Assembly: GCF_013363995.1 (NCBI RefSeq)
Contig: NZ_JABWGO010000001.1
Span: 1,497,222-1,561,221, forward strand
Reading direction: 5' to 3'
DNA length: 64,000 bases
Origin: Nonomuraea rhodomycinica
GTDB lineage: Bacteria; Actinomycetota; Actinomycetes; Streptosporangiales; Streptosporangiaceae
Of this stretch, positions 18,677-27,819 are shown piece after piece. The first letter of the stretch is position 1, and every line of letters begins with the position of its first letter. The notes below the pieces were generated by a model. It saw only the letters and a list, made by a program, of their open reading frames with translations, was not told the origin of the DNA and ran no database searches. A program made the translations under genes and the position numbers.

Positions 18677-21600
18677 TCACTGTCCCGCGCGCGTCCGCAC
18701 CGCGGGGGCGGTGGAACCCGTGGGCGGGATCTTCCTGCTCTTGATGGCGAACGTCATCACATCCTTGAACACGGGCGCGGCGATCTGCCCGCCGAAGTGT
18801 CCGTTCTTCGGGTTCTGCAGCACCGACAGCACCACCAGCCGGGGCGCGTCGGCGGGGCTGAAGCCCACGAACGAGGCCGTGTATCCGTCGTAACGGCCCA
18901 ACTGCTGATCGTAGCGGTCCGCGGTGCCCGTCTTGCCCGCCACCCGGTAACCGGGGATGGCGGCGAGCTCGCCCGTGCCCTGGGCGCTCACCGCGGCCTC
19001 CAGCATGGTGGTGATCTCCTCGGCCGTCCGCTCACTGACCACGCGCGTCTTCCTGCCCGGGGCGGAGGGGACGAACCGCCCCGACGCGTCCGTCGTGCCG
19101 GCCACGATCTGCGGCTCGATCTTCACGCCGCCGTTGGCGATCGTCTGGTACACGCTGGCCATCTGCAGCGCGGTCACCGACACGCCCTGGCCGTAGGCGA
19201 CCGTGCAGCTCTGGCTGCCGGACCAGGTCTTGTAGTCGGGCAGCAGGCCCGCGCTGGCGCCGGGCACGCCGCCCCCGGGAGTCGCACCGAAACCGAACGC
19301 CTTGAGCATGCGGTAGAGCCGCTCGCTGCCGATCTTGCGGGCGGCCATGATGGTCGCGACGTTGCTGGACTGCGCCATGGCCTCGCGGAACGTCATCGCC
19401 TCCGCCGGGTGCGGGTGGGCGTCGCGCAGCACCCGGTCGGCGCACTTGATGTTGTCCTTGACCTGGAAGACCGTGTCGGGGCTGACCACGCCGGCCTCCA
19501 GCGTCGCCGCCGCGGTGATGACCTTGTTGGTGCTGCCGGGCTCGAACACGTCGGCGGCGGCCCGGTTGACGTACAGGCCGGGCGGGGCGTCGCCCCAGTT
19601 GTTCAGGTCGAGCTCGGGGGCGTTGGCCATGGCGATGATCTGCGCCGTCCGCACGTCCATGACGATGACGGTGCCGCTGCTCGCGCCCGCCTCCTTCACC
19701 TGCGCGGCCAGGGCCCGCTGGGCGGCCCACTGGATGTCGCGGTCGATGGTCAGCCGCACGTCGCGGCCGTCGACCGGGGCGGTGCGCTGGGTGCTGGTCA
19801 TGGGGATGGGCTGGCCGTCGCGGCCCGTCTCGGCCCGCTGCTCGCCGTCTCGGCCGGCCAGCAGGGAGTTCTTGGCCGCCTCGATGCCGCCGAGGCCCTT
19901 GCCCTCGTCGCCGACGAACCCGATGAGGCTGCCCGCCAGATCGCCCGCCGGGTAGAGGCGCCGGTAGGTCTTCTTCGCCGTCAGGCCCGGCACGCCGCCC
20001 TTGAGCAGGCGGGCGGCCACGACGGGGTCGACGTCCCTGGCCAGGAGCTGGTAGCGGGTGCCGGTCACGGCCAGCTTGGCCGCCATCTCCTGCTCGGTCC
20101 TGCCGAGGTGGGCGGCCAGTGCCTGGGCGACCGCGGCACGCGCGGTGGGGGGCACCACGCTGGGGTCGATGGCGATCTCGCGCGCCTCGGCGGTGACGGC
20201 CAGCGGGTGTCCGCCGGCGTCGGTGATCGTGCCGCGCTTGGCGGGGATCTGCTGGGTCTGCAGGCGCTGGCTGGCGGCCCGCGCCTCGTACACCTTGGAG
20301 TCGAGGCCCTGCATCTGGATCAGCCGGCCGGCGAAGATCGACAGGATGAACGTCATGCCGATGAGGCCGACGTTGATGCGCCGGCGCGGGCTGCCGAGGC
20401 GCAGCACGAGGGGCGGCCTGGCGGGGCGGGACGGCGGCCTGCGCCCCGACCCGGGACCGCCGCCGCGCCCTCCCCCGCCCGGGCCCCGGCCGTCGGGGTC
20501 CCGGCCGTCGTGGCTCCAGGCGTCGCGGGCTCCGGGCATGCGGGACAGCAGCGCGCCCACGCCGCGGGCGAGCGGGCTCGCGGGCCCGCGGCGCGGAGCG
20601 CTCCTGCGCGGGCCGGTGGCGCGGCCTGGGGCGTCCTTGGGGGGACGTCCGCGGGGGTCGCGCTCCTGCGCGGCGGCCCGACCACGCGCGCCGCCCCGGT
20701 CACGGGGGTCGCGGTCGCGGTCGCGGGGGTCGCGCTCACGAGGGTCGCGGTCACGAGGCACGCGGTCGCGCGGGTCACGGTCGCGCGGGTCACGGGGGTC
20801 GCGGTCGCGGGGGTCGCGGGGGTCACGGTCGCGCGAGTCGCGGCTGCGGGGGTCGCGTGGGTCGGGGTCCTGTGAGGAGGCCCGGCCCGCTGCTGGTCCC
20901 TGAGCGCCGTCCTGGCGCAGGCGGCCGCGCCCGGACGGCCTCTCGGCCTCGTCGCGGGCCCGGCCACCGCTCGCGCCACTCGCGCCGCGCGCTCCGCCGC
21001 TCGCGCCGCGCATTCCGCCGTCCGCCCGGCCCCGCATTCCGCCGTCCGCTCCGCCCCGTGCTCTGTCGTCCGCCTCGTCCCGTGCTCCGCCGTCCGTCTC
21101 GCCCCGTGCTCCGCCGCGCAGTCGGCCGTCCGTCCCGCCGCGCAGCCGGCCGCCCGGCTCGCCGGTCTCGCTCCGCGCGGGGCCGCCGGAGGCGGGGCTC
21201 TCGCCGCGCGCGCGGCCACGGCCGGGCGCGGAGTCGTCGTCCTGACGGCCGCGGATGACCCGCCCCAGGGGCTCCTGGCGGGAGCGGGCACGCGGGCCGT
21301 CGCCGTCGTCCTGGCGGCGGGCGCGCGCCGACGGGGTCTCGCCGCGTCCCCTGAGGGGCGGCAGATCGTCGTCGCGGTCCTGGGCGGCGCGCCTGGAGCG
21401 GGCGGAACCGGCCAGCGGGTCCCAGTCCGCCGGCTCGCCGTCGTCCTGGCGGGAGCGGCGGCCGCCGCCGGAGTCGCGCCCGGCGCCGCCGCCCGGCCGG
21501 TCCTGGCGGGTGTTCATCCGGTCGTCGGCCGAGCGGCCGCCCGACCGCCCGCGCGCGCCGTCTTCCGGCCCGCGGCCGTGTGGCAGGTCCAGCGGGTCAC

Positions 21601-22225
21601 CTTCCCAGTCCCGGCGCGTACGGCCCCGTGCGGGGCCCTGTGCTTCTCCGTCGGGGTCACGGCGCAGGCGTCCCCGGGGAGCGGCGTCCCGCGCGGCGTC
21701 GTCACGCTCACGGCCCGCGCGGGCACGCGGCGCGGCGTCCCGCCCGGCGCCGTCACGGTCGCGGCGCGCGCGTCCCGCGGCGAGGTCGCGCGGGTCGTCG
21801 TCGTGGATCCGGCGCAGGCGGCCACGCGGCCCCGGCTCGTCGTCCGGGTCGCGGCGGGCACGGCTGCCCGCCGTGTCCTGCGGCGCGCGGGTGCGGGGCG
21901 GGTCCTGGGGCGTGCGGTCACGGGGCGGGTCCTGGGGCGTGCGGTCACGGGAGGTGCGGCCGCGCGGCCGGTCGTCCGGGTCGTCGCCGGGCGAGCCGCC
22001 GGAGGACAGATCGAAGGGCAGGTCGAACGGGTCGTGGCGGTGCCGGGGATCGTGCCGGTCGTCGGACGGCGCGCGCCCCGTCCCCTCCGAACGGGACGCA
22101 CCCGTCTGCCTGCCCGGCCTTCCAGGACCGCCGGGCGTACGACGGGCGGCGCCGGGCCCTCCCTGAGAGCCGGCGCCGCCCCCGCCACGGCCGGGCCCCT
22201 GGCCCCTGCCGCCTGTCTCCCTCAC
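18677..22225 (-). CDS. ftsI: FtsI/PBP2b-type septal transpeptidase with a giant N-terminal cytoplasmic extension
   Basis: Septal peptidoglycan transpeptidase. The catalytic part is complete: membrane anchor at about residues 617-637 (INVGLIGMTFILSIFAGRLI), PBP dimerisation domain, then the transpeptidase with S898-T-N-K901 (FEPGSTNK), S953-S-N955 (AQSSN) and K1098-TG (VAGKTGT). Actinobacterial FtsI is normally about 550-700 aa; this one is 1182 aa because about 616 residues precede the membrane segment. That region is Arg/Asp/Gly/Pro-rich, with runs of DPRDRDPR. It is a highly charged and presumably disordered cytoplasmic tail. The GTG start overlaps the ftsL stop (GTGA), and codon use stays GC3-rich, both arguing that the extension is translated. 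An internal start cannot be excluded. Confidence 0.93.
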   Translation of the reverse strand: MRETGGRGQGPGRGGGGAGSQGGPGAARRTPGGPGRPGRQTGASRSEGTGRAPSDDRHDPRHRHDPFDLPFDLSSGGSPGDDPDDRPRGRTSRDRTPQDPPRDRTPQDPPRTRAPQDTAGSRARRDPDDEPGPRGRLRRIHDDDPRDLAAGRARRDRDGAGRDAAPRARAGRERDDAARDAAPRGRLRRDPDGEAQGPARGRTRRDWEGDPLDLPHGRGPEDGARGRSGGRSADDRMNTRQDRPGGGAGRDSGGGRRSRQDDGEPADWDPLAGSARSRRAAQDRDDDLPPLRGRGETPSARARRQDDGDGPRARSRQEPLGRVIRGRQDDDSAPGRGRARGESPASGGPARSETGEPGGRLRGGTDGRLRGGARGETDGGARDEADDRARGGADGGMRGRADGGMRGASGGARGASGASGGRARDEAERPSGRGRLRQDGAQGPAAGRASSQDPDPRDPRSRDSRDRDPRDPRDRDPRDPRDRDPRDRVPRDRDPRERDPRDRDRDPRDRGGARGRAAAQERDPRGRPPKDAPGRATGPRRSAPRRGPASPLARGVGALLSRMPGARDAWSHDGRDPDGRGPGGGGRGGGPGSGRRPPSRPARPPLVLRLGSPRRRINVGLIGMTFILSIFAGRLIQMQGLDSKVYEARAASQRLQTQQIPAKRGTITDAGGHPLAVTAEAREIAIDPSVVPPTARAAVAQALAAHLGRTEQEMAAKLAVTGTRYQLLARDVDPVVAARLLKGGVPGLTAKKTYRRLYPAGDLAGSLIGFVGDEGKGLGGIEAAKNSLLAGRDGEQRAETGRDGQPIPMTSTQRTAPVDGRDVRLTIDRDIQWAAQRALAAQVKEAGASSGTVIVMDVRTAQIIAMANAPELDLNNWGDAPPGLYVNRAAADVFEPGSTNKVITAAATLEAGVVSPDTVFQVKDNIKCADRVLRDAHPHPAEAMTFREAMAQSSNVATIMAARKIGSERLYRMLKAFGFGATPGGGVPGASAGLLPDYKTWSGSQSCTVAYGQGVSVTALQMASVYQTIANGGVKIEPQIVAGTTDASGRFVPSAPGRKTRVVSERTAEEITTMLEAAVSAQGTGELAAIPGYRVAGKTGTADRYDQQLGRYDGYTASFVGFSPADAPRLVVLSVLQNPKNGHFGGQIAAPVFKDVMTFAIKSRKIPPTGSTAPAVRTRAGQ

Positions 22226-23490
22226 CGGGTCCGGCCCACCCGCCCGGCGTCGGCCGGGACGCCGCCCTCGGCGCCCTGCCCGGCCGTGGCATCGGACGTG
22301 CCGCCGGCCTCACCGCCGGACGCGTCACCGGTCCGGGCGTCGTCCCCGGATGTGCCACCCGTACGCGCCTCACCGCCGGACGTGCCGGCCGGACGGCCCT
22401 CGCCGCCGGTCACCGCCGTGGTGCCGGACGTCGTGCCGGACGTGGTGCCCGTGGTGGCGCCGGTCCTGCCGGTCTCGGCCGTGCCGCCGGTCGGCGTGCC
22501 GGTGGTGGCGGTGCCGGTGGTGGCGCCCTTCGTGGCCGGGGTGCCGGTGCCGTCGGTGGCCGGGGTGCCGGTCTCCGTGCCCGTGCCGGGCTTGGCGGCG
22601 CCCTTGCCGGTGTCGCCGAGCGTGAGCGGGTTGATGCTGTTGTCGAGGTGGAGCCCCTGGTCCTCGGCCCGCCTGGCGATGACGGCCGCCTGGGTCTCCT
22701 CCTCGATCACCTGCTTGAGCCGGTCGTTGTGCTGGCGGGCGGCGGCGATCTCGCCACGCAGCCGCGAGGCGGTGATCGAGTCCTGGGCGAGCACGGTGTT
22801 GAGCAGCAGCAGGCTCACCAGGCCGCCGCAGAGCAGCCCGACGACGAGCAGCACGAACGGCGCCCGCTGACGGCGGCGGGCCGGGACGCCCCGGGCCGCG
22901 GGACGGGCGGCGCGCTCGCTCCGGTCCCGGCGGGAGGCGGGCTCGGCGGACGGACGCGGACGCGGGACCGGGCGCGCCGAAGGCGACGGCTCCTGGCCGG
23001 GGCCCGTGCCGGGACCCGGTCTCGTCGTGGGCTCGGCGGACGGCCGCGCGGGCGGCGCGGCGGGTGACGTGCCGGCGGGGCCGGTGAGCGTGCGGGTGCC
23101 GTTCTTGGGCTGCTGGGCGGGCGCGGGCCTGCGCCGGCCCGTGCCGGCCCCGCCCTTGACCCCGCCGCGCGCACCGGACCTCGCCGTGCCCGGCCGCGAC
23201 GAACCGGCCGGCGGCCGGTCGGGCGAGCTGAAGTCGGGAGAGGTGAAGTCGGGCAGCGTGATGACCGGCGTGTCGGCGTCCGAGGCGGCGGAACCGGAGG
23301 CACCGCGGCCGGACGCGCCCGCCCTGGACGCGCCACCACCCGAAGCGGCGGAACCGGACGCGCCCGCTCCGGGCGCGCCGGTGTCGGACGCGCCGTCGGG
23401 CGTGGCGGTGCCGGGCGCGGCGGGCTCGAGCACGGTGCCGCGGGCGGACGCGCGCCGCCTGGTCTCCTGCTCAGTCGTGGTCGTCAACAC
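22222..23490 (-). CDS. ftsL: FtsL-like division protein with long low-complexity tails
   Basis: The gene between rsmH and ftsI encodes FtsL, part of the FtsQLB complex, in this cluster type. The 422-aa product has one membrane segment (about residues 210-232, [21 protein letters not shown]). A short coiled coil follows (about 236-275, [28 protein letters not shown]), as in FtsL. The tails are unusual: about 209 cytoplasmic residues rich in Ala/Gly/Ser/Pro/Arg, and about 130 outer residues of Thr/Gly/Ala/Glu repeats ([26 protein letters not shown]). FtsL is usually 100-200 aa. The start is GTG 23490 with GAGAGG upstream; TTG 23487 is better spaced and possible. It overlaps rsmH by 20 bp and ftsI by 4 nt. 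The call rests on position and architecture, since FtsL sequences diverge widely. Confidence 0.85.
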   Translation of the reverse strand: MLTTTTEQETRRRASARGTVLEPAAPGTATPDGASDTGAPGAGASGSAASGGGASRAGASGRGASGSAASDADTPVITLPDFTSPDFSSPDRPPAGSSRPGTARSGARGGVKGGAGTGRRRPAPAQQPKNGTRTLTGPAGTSPAAPPARPSAEPTTRPGPGTGPGQEPSPSARPVPRPRPSAEPASRRDRSERAARPAARGVPARRRQRAPFVLLVVGLLCGGLVSLLLLNTVLAQDSITASRLRGEIAAARQHNDRLKQVIEEETQAAVIARRAEDQGLHLDNSINPLTLGDTGKGAAKPGTGTETGTPATDGTGTPATKGATTGTATTGTPTGGTAETGRTGATTGTTSGTTSGTTAVTGGEGRPAGTSGGEARTGGTSGDDARTGDASGGEAGGTSDATAGQGAEGGVPADAGRVGRTR

Positions 23491-24454
23491 GGATCCTCTC
23501 TGCCGCCCGTAGCCGGGCCGAGGCAGCCCGCGGGTTGCGGGCCAGCTCTTCTTCGCTGGGGAGCTCGGCCCCCCTCGTCACCAGGCGGAACCGCGGCTGG
23601 TGCGCCGGCAGCGGGACGGGGAGCCCGGGTGGGCTGGTGTCCCTGGTTCGCGCCGTGAGGACCTGCTTGGTGAGCCGGTCCTCCAGGGAGTGGTAGGAGA
23701 GCACGACGACTCTCCCCCCGAGCGCCAGCGCGTCGAGGGCCGCGGGCAGCGCCGCCTCCAGGGCGGCGAGCTCCGCGTTGACCTCGATGCGCAGCGCTTG
23801 GAAAGTCCTCTTGGCGGGGTTGCCCCCGGTGCGCCGGGTCGCGGCCGGAATCGCCTGCCGCACGATCTCCGCGAGCCGCTTCGTCGACGTTATGGCCTCC
23901 TTGGCCCTTTCCTTGACAATTAGGCCCGCGACACGCGGTGCGAACCGTTCCTCGCCATAATCACGGAGGATGCGCGTTAGCTCCCCGGCCGAGTAGGTAT
24001 TGACCACCTTCTCCGCCGTGAGCTCCTGCTCGGTGTCCATCCGCATGTCCAGCGGGGCGTCATAGGAGTACGCGAACCCGCGCTCGGCCTCGTCGAGCTG
24101 CGGCGAGGAGACCCCCAGGTCGAACAGCACGCCGTCGACCGTGGTGCGGCCGAGGGCGGCGCCGGTGGTGGCGACCACCTCGGCGAGCTGGTCGGAGGAG
24201 GCGTGGACCAGGGTGGTCCGCTCCGCGTACGGGGCGAGCCGGCGCGTGGAGAAGTCGATCGCGAAAGGGTCGCGGTCGATGCCGATCAGGTGGAGCGCCG
24301 GATGGGCGGCGAGCAGGGCCTCCGAGTGGCCACCGAGGCCGAGGTTGGCGTCGACGACCACGGGACGATCACCGCCCAGCGCCGGAGCCAGCAGCTCCAG
24401 TACGCGGTCGAGCATGACCGGAACGTGACCGCCGTTGCCTGTGGCGTCGCTCAT
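23471..24454 (-). CDS. rsmH: 16S rRNA m4C1402 methyltransferase
   Basis: SAM-dependent N4-methylation of C1402 in 16S rRNA. The 327-aa product starts [22 protein letters not shown]. It shows the SAM loop [38 protein letters not shown], the inserted helical domain, [17 protein letters not shown] and [12 protein letters not shown], all RsmH hallmarks. The open frame extends 50 codons upstream, but ATG 24454 has GGGGGG 8 bases before it and gives the family's standard N-terminus. It is the second gene of the division cluster. Confidence 0.97.
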   Translation of the reverse strand: MSDATGNGGHVPVMLDRVLELLAPALGGDRPVVVDANLGLGGHSEALLAAHPALHLIGIDRDPFAIDFSTRRLAPYAERTTLVHASSDQLAEVVATTGAALGRTTVDGVLFDLGVSSPQLDEAERGFAYSYDAPLDMRMDTEQELTAEKVVNTYSAGELTRILRDYGEERFAPRVAGLIVKERAKEAITSTKRLAEIVRQAIPAATRRTGGNPAKRTFQALRIEVNAELAALEAALPAALDALALGGRVVVLSYHSLEDRLTKQVLTARTRDTSPPGLPVPLPAHQPRFRLVTRGAELPSEEELARNPRAASARLRAAERIRVDDHD

Positions 24455-24673
24455 CTCCAACCCCCCTCTCGCGTCCTTGCTCGCGGATGACGCGGTCGGC
24501 GATCCTATCGGCCCTTCCTGGGTCCCCACCCGGCGCCGCCCGGCCAGGTCCCCATCCGCACCCTCTTCGTGGACGCCCGCCATCTGACACCGGGGAAGGT
24601 GCATCAGCTGGCCGGCAGTGGTTGCGGGTGGAGACCTCGCCGAACGACATCTCCGACGGATCTACCGTGGCTT

Positions 24674-25105
24674 CTACAGGATCCCTGGCAGCACCTCCTC
24701 CGACAGGTCGGCGAACGCCTGCTCCTGAGCGCTGAGATAGGTGTCCCACGCCTGCGCGTCCCAGATCTCCAACCGGGTGTTGGCCCCGATGACGACGCAG
24801 TCGCGTTGCAGGCCGGCATACTGCCGCAGGCTCTGCGGGATGGTGATGCGGCCCTGCTTGTCGGGGGTCTCGTCGGACGCGCTGGCGAAGAAGACGCGGC
24901 TGTAATCACGCACCGCCTTGGCGGTGACCGGGGCGGTGCTGAGAGCCTCGGTAATGTGCTGGAACTCCTCCACGGGAAAGACGTAGAGGCATCGCTCCTG
25001 GCCTTTGGTGATCACAAGACCCTCCGCCAGCTCCTCACGGTACTTAGCCGGCAGGAACAGCCGTCCCTTGTCGTCCAGACGCGGTTGATGGGTGCCGAGG
25101 AACAT
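24674..25105 (-). CDS. mraZ: MraZ transcriptional regulator
   Basis: DNA-binding regulator of the division and cell-wall cluster. The 143-aa product has two MraZ/SpoVT-AbrB-like repeats: [25 protein letters not shown] near the N-terminus and [26 protein letters not shown] in the second half. The conserved DxKGR and DxQGR motifs contact DNA. ATG 25105 is chosen because GGAGGTG lies 6 bases upstream; a GTG three codons earlier falls inside that ribosome site. It is followed by a 219-bp gap before rsmH, where I see no gene. Confidence 0.97.
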   Translation of the reverse strand: MFLGTHQPRLDDKGRLFLPAKYREELAEGLVITKGQERCLYVFPVEEFQHITEALSTAPVTAKAVRDYSRVFFASASDETPDKQGRITIPQSLRQYAGLQRDCVVIGANTRLEIWDAQAWDTYLSAQEQAFADLSEEVLPGIL

Positions 25106-25155
25106 CGGCCCCACCTCCCGTGCCTAGTGAAGCGCTCGACGCTGGCGCACCGGCC

Positions 25156-25197
25156 CTCCACTGCGCACCACCATACTCCACTTCTCCCCACCGTCAA
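25156..25197 (-). promoter_or_regulatory. mraZ promoter overlapped by four MraZ-type repeats
   Basis: Reading the minus strand, GTGGGG, GTGGAG, GTGGTG and GTGGAG follow each other at exactly 10-bp spacing. On the plus strand they are at 25186-25191, 25176-25181, 25166-25171 and 25156-25161. This GTGGNG array at helical period is the known form of MraZ-binding repeats. It overlaps a plausible promoter: -35 TTGACG (25192-25197), 16-bp spacer, -10 TATGGT (25170-25175). Autorepression of the cluster by MraZ is therefore likely. Confidence 0.85.
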
Positions 25198-25582
25198 CTG
25201 ATTCAACCCCATGTCACAGCCTGATCGTTTCGCGTTTCCGCAGGTCAGAGCGGTGGGGCGAGGTGGGGGGCGCGGAGGGGGCGTGGGCGGCCACGGGCGT
25301 GTCGGAACGCGCGCAGGAACGGCAGGCAAGCGGAGCCGGACGCGCGAAGGAACGGGCGTGGGGAAAAGTGGGGCGCGCATGGTAGCCGCGATGTCACTGG
25401 ATTCGCACCGCTATGGCACAAGAACAGGACATCGTCCAAGTTCTCTGGAAAATCGGCAAAAGTCGCCCCACAACCCGCAGCATCGTAGGGTCGTACACAC
25501 AATGGAAAAGGAACGGCATGGCTCCCGCAATGGCTTGCCCGCCACTAGGGACGACCGTCGCACTTCTTCTCATGGAGGCCTG
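25198..25582. other. Intergenic region between mraZ and the MoxR operon
   Basis: This divergent intergenic stretch of about 385 bp beyond the mraZ promoter must hold the promoter of the plus-strand MoxR operon. TAGGGT at 25486-25491 could be a -10, but I find no convincing -35. An open frame in phase with moxR runs through part of it (possible ATG at 25502). It lacks the family's sequence and is probably leader. Confidence 0.4.
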
Positions 25583-26560
25583 GTGGCAGTTACCCATGAC
25601 GTCCCTCCCCAGCTCGACGAGCTGGTCTCCACAGCGCACCGGATCCGCGAGGCCGTCGAGTCCGTGGTGGAGGGGAAGAGCGACGCCGTCCGCCTCACCC
25701 TGACCGTCCTGCTCGCCGAGGGTCACCTGCTGATCGAGGACGTGCCGGGCGTCGGCAAGACCATGCTGGCCAAGGCGCTGGCGCGCTCCATCGACTGCCC
25801 GGTGCGCCGCGTGCAGTTCACCCCCGACCTGCTGCCGAGCGACATCACCGGCGTCAGCGCCTACAACCAGCAGACGCGCGAGTTCGAGTTCAAGCCCGGC
25901 CCCGTCTTCGCCAACATCGTGGTCGGCGACGAGATCAACCGCGCCTCCCCGAAGACCCAGTCGGCCCTCCTGGAGTGCATGGAGGAGCACCAGGTCACGG
26001 TGGACGGCGTGACGTACCAGCTCGACAGCCCGTTCATGGTGATCGCCACCCAGAACCCCATCGAGATGGAGGGCACCTATCCCCTCCCCGAGGCGCAGCG
26101 TGACCGCTTCACCGCCCGCGTCGCGATGGGTTACCCCGAGCCGCACGCCGAGCTGGAGATGCTCGACGTCCACGGCGGCGCCTCCCCGCTGGACAAGCTG
26201 CAGCCGGTCGCGACGACGGCCGAGGTGCGGGCGCTCATCGAGGCGGTGCGCGGCGTGTACGTGTCGCAGCCGGTCAAGAAGTACGCCATCGACCTGGTCG
26301 TCGCCACCCGCCACTCCCCCGACCTGCGGCTCGGCGCCTCGCCCCGCTCGACGCTGCAGCTCGTGCGCGCCGCGCGGGCGCACGCCGCGCTGGCCGGCCG
26401 CGACTACGTCATCCCGGACGACCTGCAGGACCTGGCCGTGCCCGTGCTGGCGCACCGGCTGCTGCCGAGCGTCGAGGCCCAGGGCCAGCGCCGCCTGCCG
26501 GAGCAGGTGGTGACCGACCTCGTCCGGCGCGTGCCCGTGCCGGAGACCAGGGCGTCGTGA
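25583..26560 (+). CDS. MoxR family AAA+ ATPase
   Basis: AAA+ chaperone-like ATPase thought to act on VWA or DUF58 partners. The 325-aa product (from GTG 25583, MAVTHDVPPQLDELV) has Walker A DVPGVGKTML (about residues 53-62), Walker B IVVGDEINRASPKTQSALLE, sensor 1 VIATQNPIEMEGTYPLPEAQRDRF and the C-terminal lid. The upstream frame is open, but its extra 124 residues are low complexity. GTG 25583 gives the normal MoxR length and has GGAGG just upstream, with a short 4-nt spacing. It is translationally coupled to the DUF58 gene through GTGA. Confidence 0.94.
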   Translation: MAVTHDVPPQLDELVSTAHRIREAVESVVEGKSDAVRLTLTVLLAEGHLLIEDVPGVGKTMLAKALARSIDCPVRRVQFTPDLLPSDITGVSAYNQQTREFEFKPGPVFANIVVGDEINRASPKTQSALLECMEEHQVTVDGVTYQLDSPFMVIATQNPIEMEGTYPLPEAQRDRFTARVAMGYPEPHAELEMLDVHGGASPLDKLQPVATTAEVRALIEAVRGVYVSQPVKKYAIDLVVATRHSPDLRLGASPRSTLQLVRAARAHAALAGRDYVIPDDLQDLAVPVLAHRLLPSVEAQGQRRLPEQVVTDLVRRVPVPETRAS

Positions 26561-27819
26561 GAGCGGGGCTGCGGGCGCTCACCGCGAGGGGCCGCTCGTT
26601 CCTCGCCTCCGGTGTCGCGGCGCTGGTGATGGCGGTCCTGCTGGGAGAGAACGACCTGTTCCGGATCGGGGTGCTGGTGGCGGCGCTGCCGTTGCTGGCC
26701 GCCATGGTGGCGGCGCGCACCCGGTACCGGCTGAGCTGCGCCAGGCGGCTGGACCCGGCCAGGGCCGAGGTGGGCGGGGAGGCCACCGTGACGCTGCGCC
26801 TGGAGAACGTCACCCGCCTGCCCACCGGGCTGCTGCTCATCGAGGACACCGTGCCGTACGCGCTGGGCGTGCGGCCCCGGTTCGTGCTCGACAAAGTGGA
26901 GGCCAGGGGCGTCCGCGAGATCGACTACCGGGTCCGCTCCGACCTGCGCGGCCGTTACACGATCGGGCCGCTGTCGGTGCGCATCACCGACCCGTTCGGG
27001 CTGGTGGAGCTGTCGCGTTCGTTCACGATCGCCGACACGCTGGTGGTGACGCCGCAGGTCGTGCCGCTGCCGCACGTACGGCTGTCCGGCGAGTGGACGG
27101 GCGGCGGCGACAGCCGTACCCGCAGCGTGGCCGCGGCCGGAGACGACGACGTGGCCCCGCGCGAGTACCGGCAGGGCGACGACCTGCGCCGGGTCCACTG
27201 GCGCTCCACGGCGCGGCGCGGCGAGCTGATGGTGCGCCGCGAGGAGCAGCAGTGGCAGAGCCGCGGCGCGCTCCTGCTCGACACGCGCCGTCACGCCCAC
27301 CGCGGTGAAGGGCCGCGCTCGTCGTTCGAGGTGGCGGTCTCGGCCGCGGCCTCCATCGGCGTGCATCTCGCTCACGAGGGCCTCGGCCTGCGCCTGGTCA
27401 CCGACCAGGGCGCCGAGCACCTGACGGACACGGGCCTGAGCTGGTCGCTGCTCGACACGCTCGCCGTGGTGCGGCAGAGCCCGGTCCGCTCGCTGGACAT
27501 GGCGGTCTCGGCGCTGCGGCAGGGCGGCGGCGACGGGCTGGTCGTGGCCGTGCTCGGCTCCCTCGACCCGGAGGAGGCCCGGGAGCTGGGGAGGGTGCGG
27601 CACAGCGGCATCACGGGCGTGGCGGTGCTGCTGGACGTGGACACCTGGAGCGGCAGCGAGCCCGGTTCGAACGAGGACTACCAGGCGGTGCAGGCCGTGC
27701 TCAGCGGTTACGGCTGGCGCATCGTGCGGCTGCCCGCGGGCACGTCGATCGCCTCCGTGTGGCAGGCGGCCGCCAACCGCGGCAGATACGCGCTGAGCCC
27801 GGCGGGAGGTACGGCATGA
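26557..27819 (+). CDS. DUF58 (VWA-like) membrane protein
   Basis: Partner protein of MoxR ATPases. The 420-aa product has two hydrophobic stretches near the N-terminus (about residues 12-55), an extracellular-like beta region and the DUF58 signature REYRQGDDLRRVHWRSTARRGELMVRREEQQ. A VWA-like fold follows (ALLLDTRRHAH ... VVAVLGSLDPEEA). Enzymatic function is unknown; the MoxR-DUF58-transglutaminase trio is a common conserved unit. It overlaps both neighbours by 4 nt (GTGA and ATGA). Confidence 0.93.
   Translation: MRAGLRALTARGRSFLASGVAALVMAVLLGENDLFRIGVLVAALPLLAAMVAARTRYRLSCARRLDPARAEVGGEATVTLRLENVTRLPTGLLLIEDTVPYALGVRPRFVLDKVEARGVREIDYRVRSDLRGRYTIGPLSVRITDPFGLVELSRSFTIADTLVVTPQVVPLPHVRLSGEWTGGGDSRTRSVAAAGDDDVAPREYRQGDDLRRVHWRSTARRGELMVRREEQQWQSRGALLLDTRRHAHRGEGPRSSFEVAVSAAASIGVHLAHEGLGLRLVTDQGAEHLTDTGLSWSLLDTLAVVRQSPVRSLDMAVSALRQGGGDGLVVAVLGSLDPEEARELGRVRHSGITGVAVLLDVDTWSGSEPGSNEDYQAVQAVLSGYGWRIVRLPAGTSIASVWQAAANRGRYALSPAGGTA

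Noticed and set aside
18074..20875. 933-codon plus-strand frame opposite murE/ftsI
   Set aside because: Composition is that of an antisense frame (His/Ala/Gly/Arg-rich); the minus strand holds complete MurE and FtsI motifs.
24455..24604. N-terminal extension of RsmH
   Set aside because: No family similarity; ATG 24454 has a good ribosome site and begins the conserved sequence.
25211..25582. Upstream extension of the MoxR protein
   Set aside because: About 124 low-complexity residues unlike any MoxR N-terminus; GTG 25583 gives the standard length.
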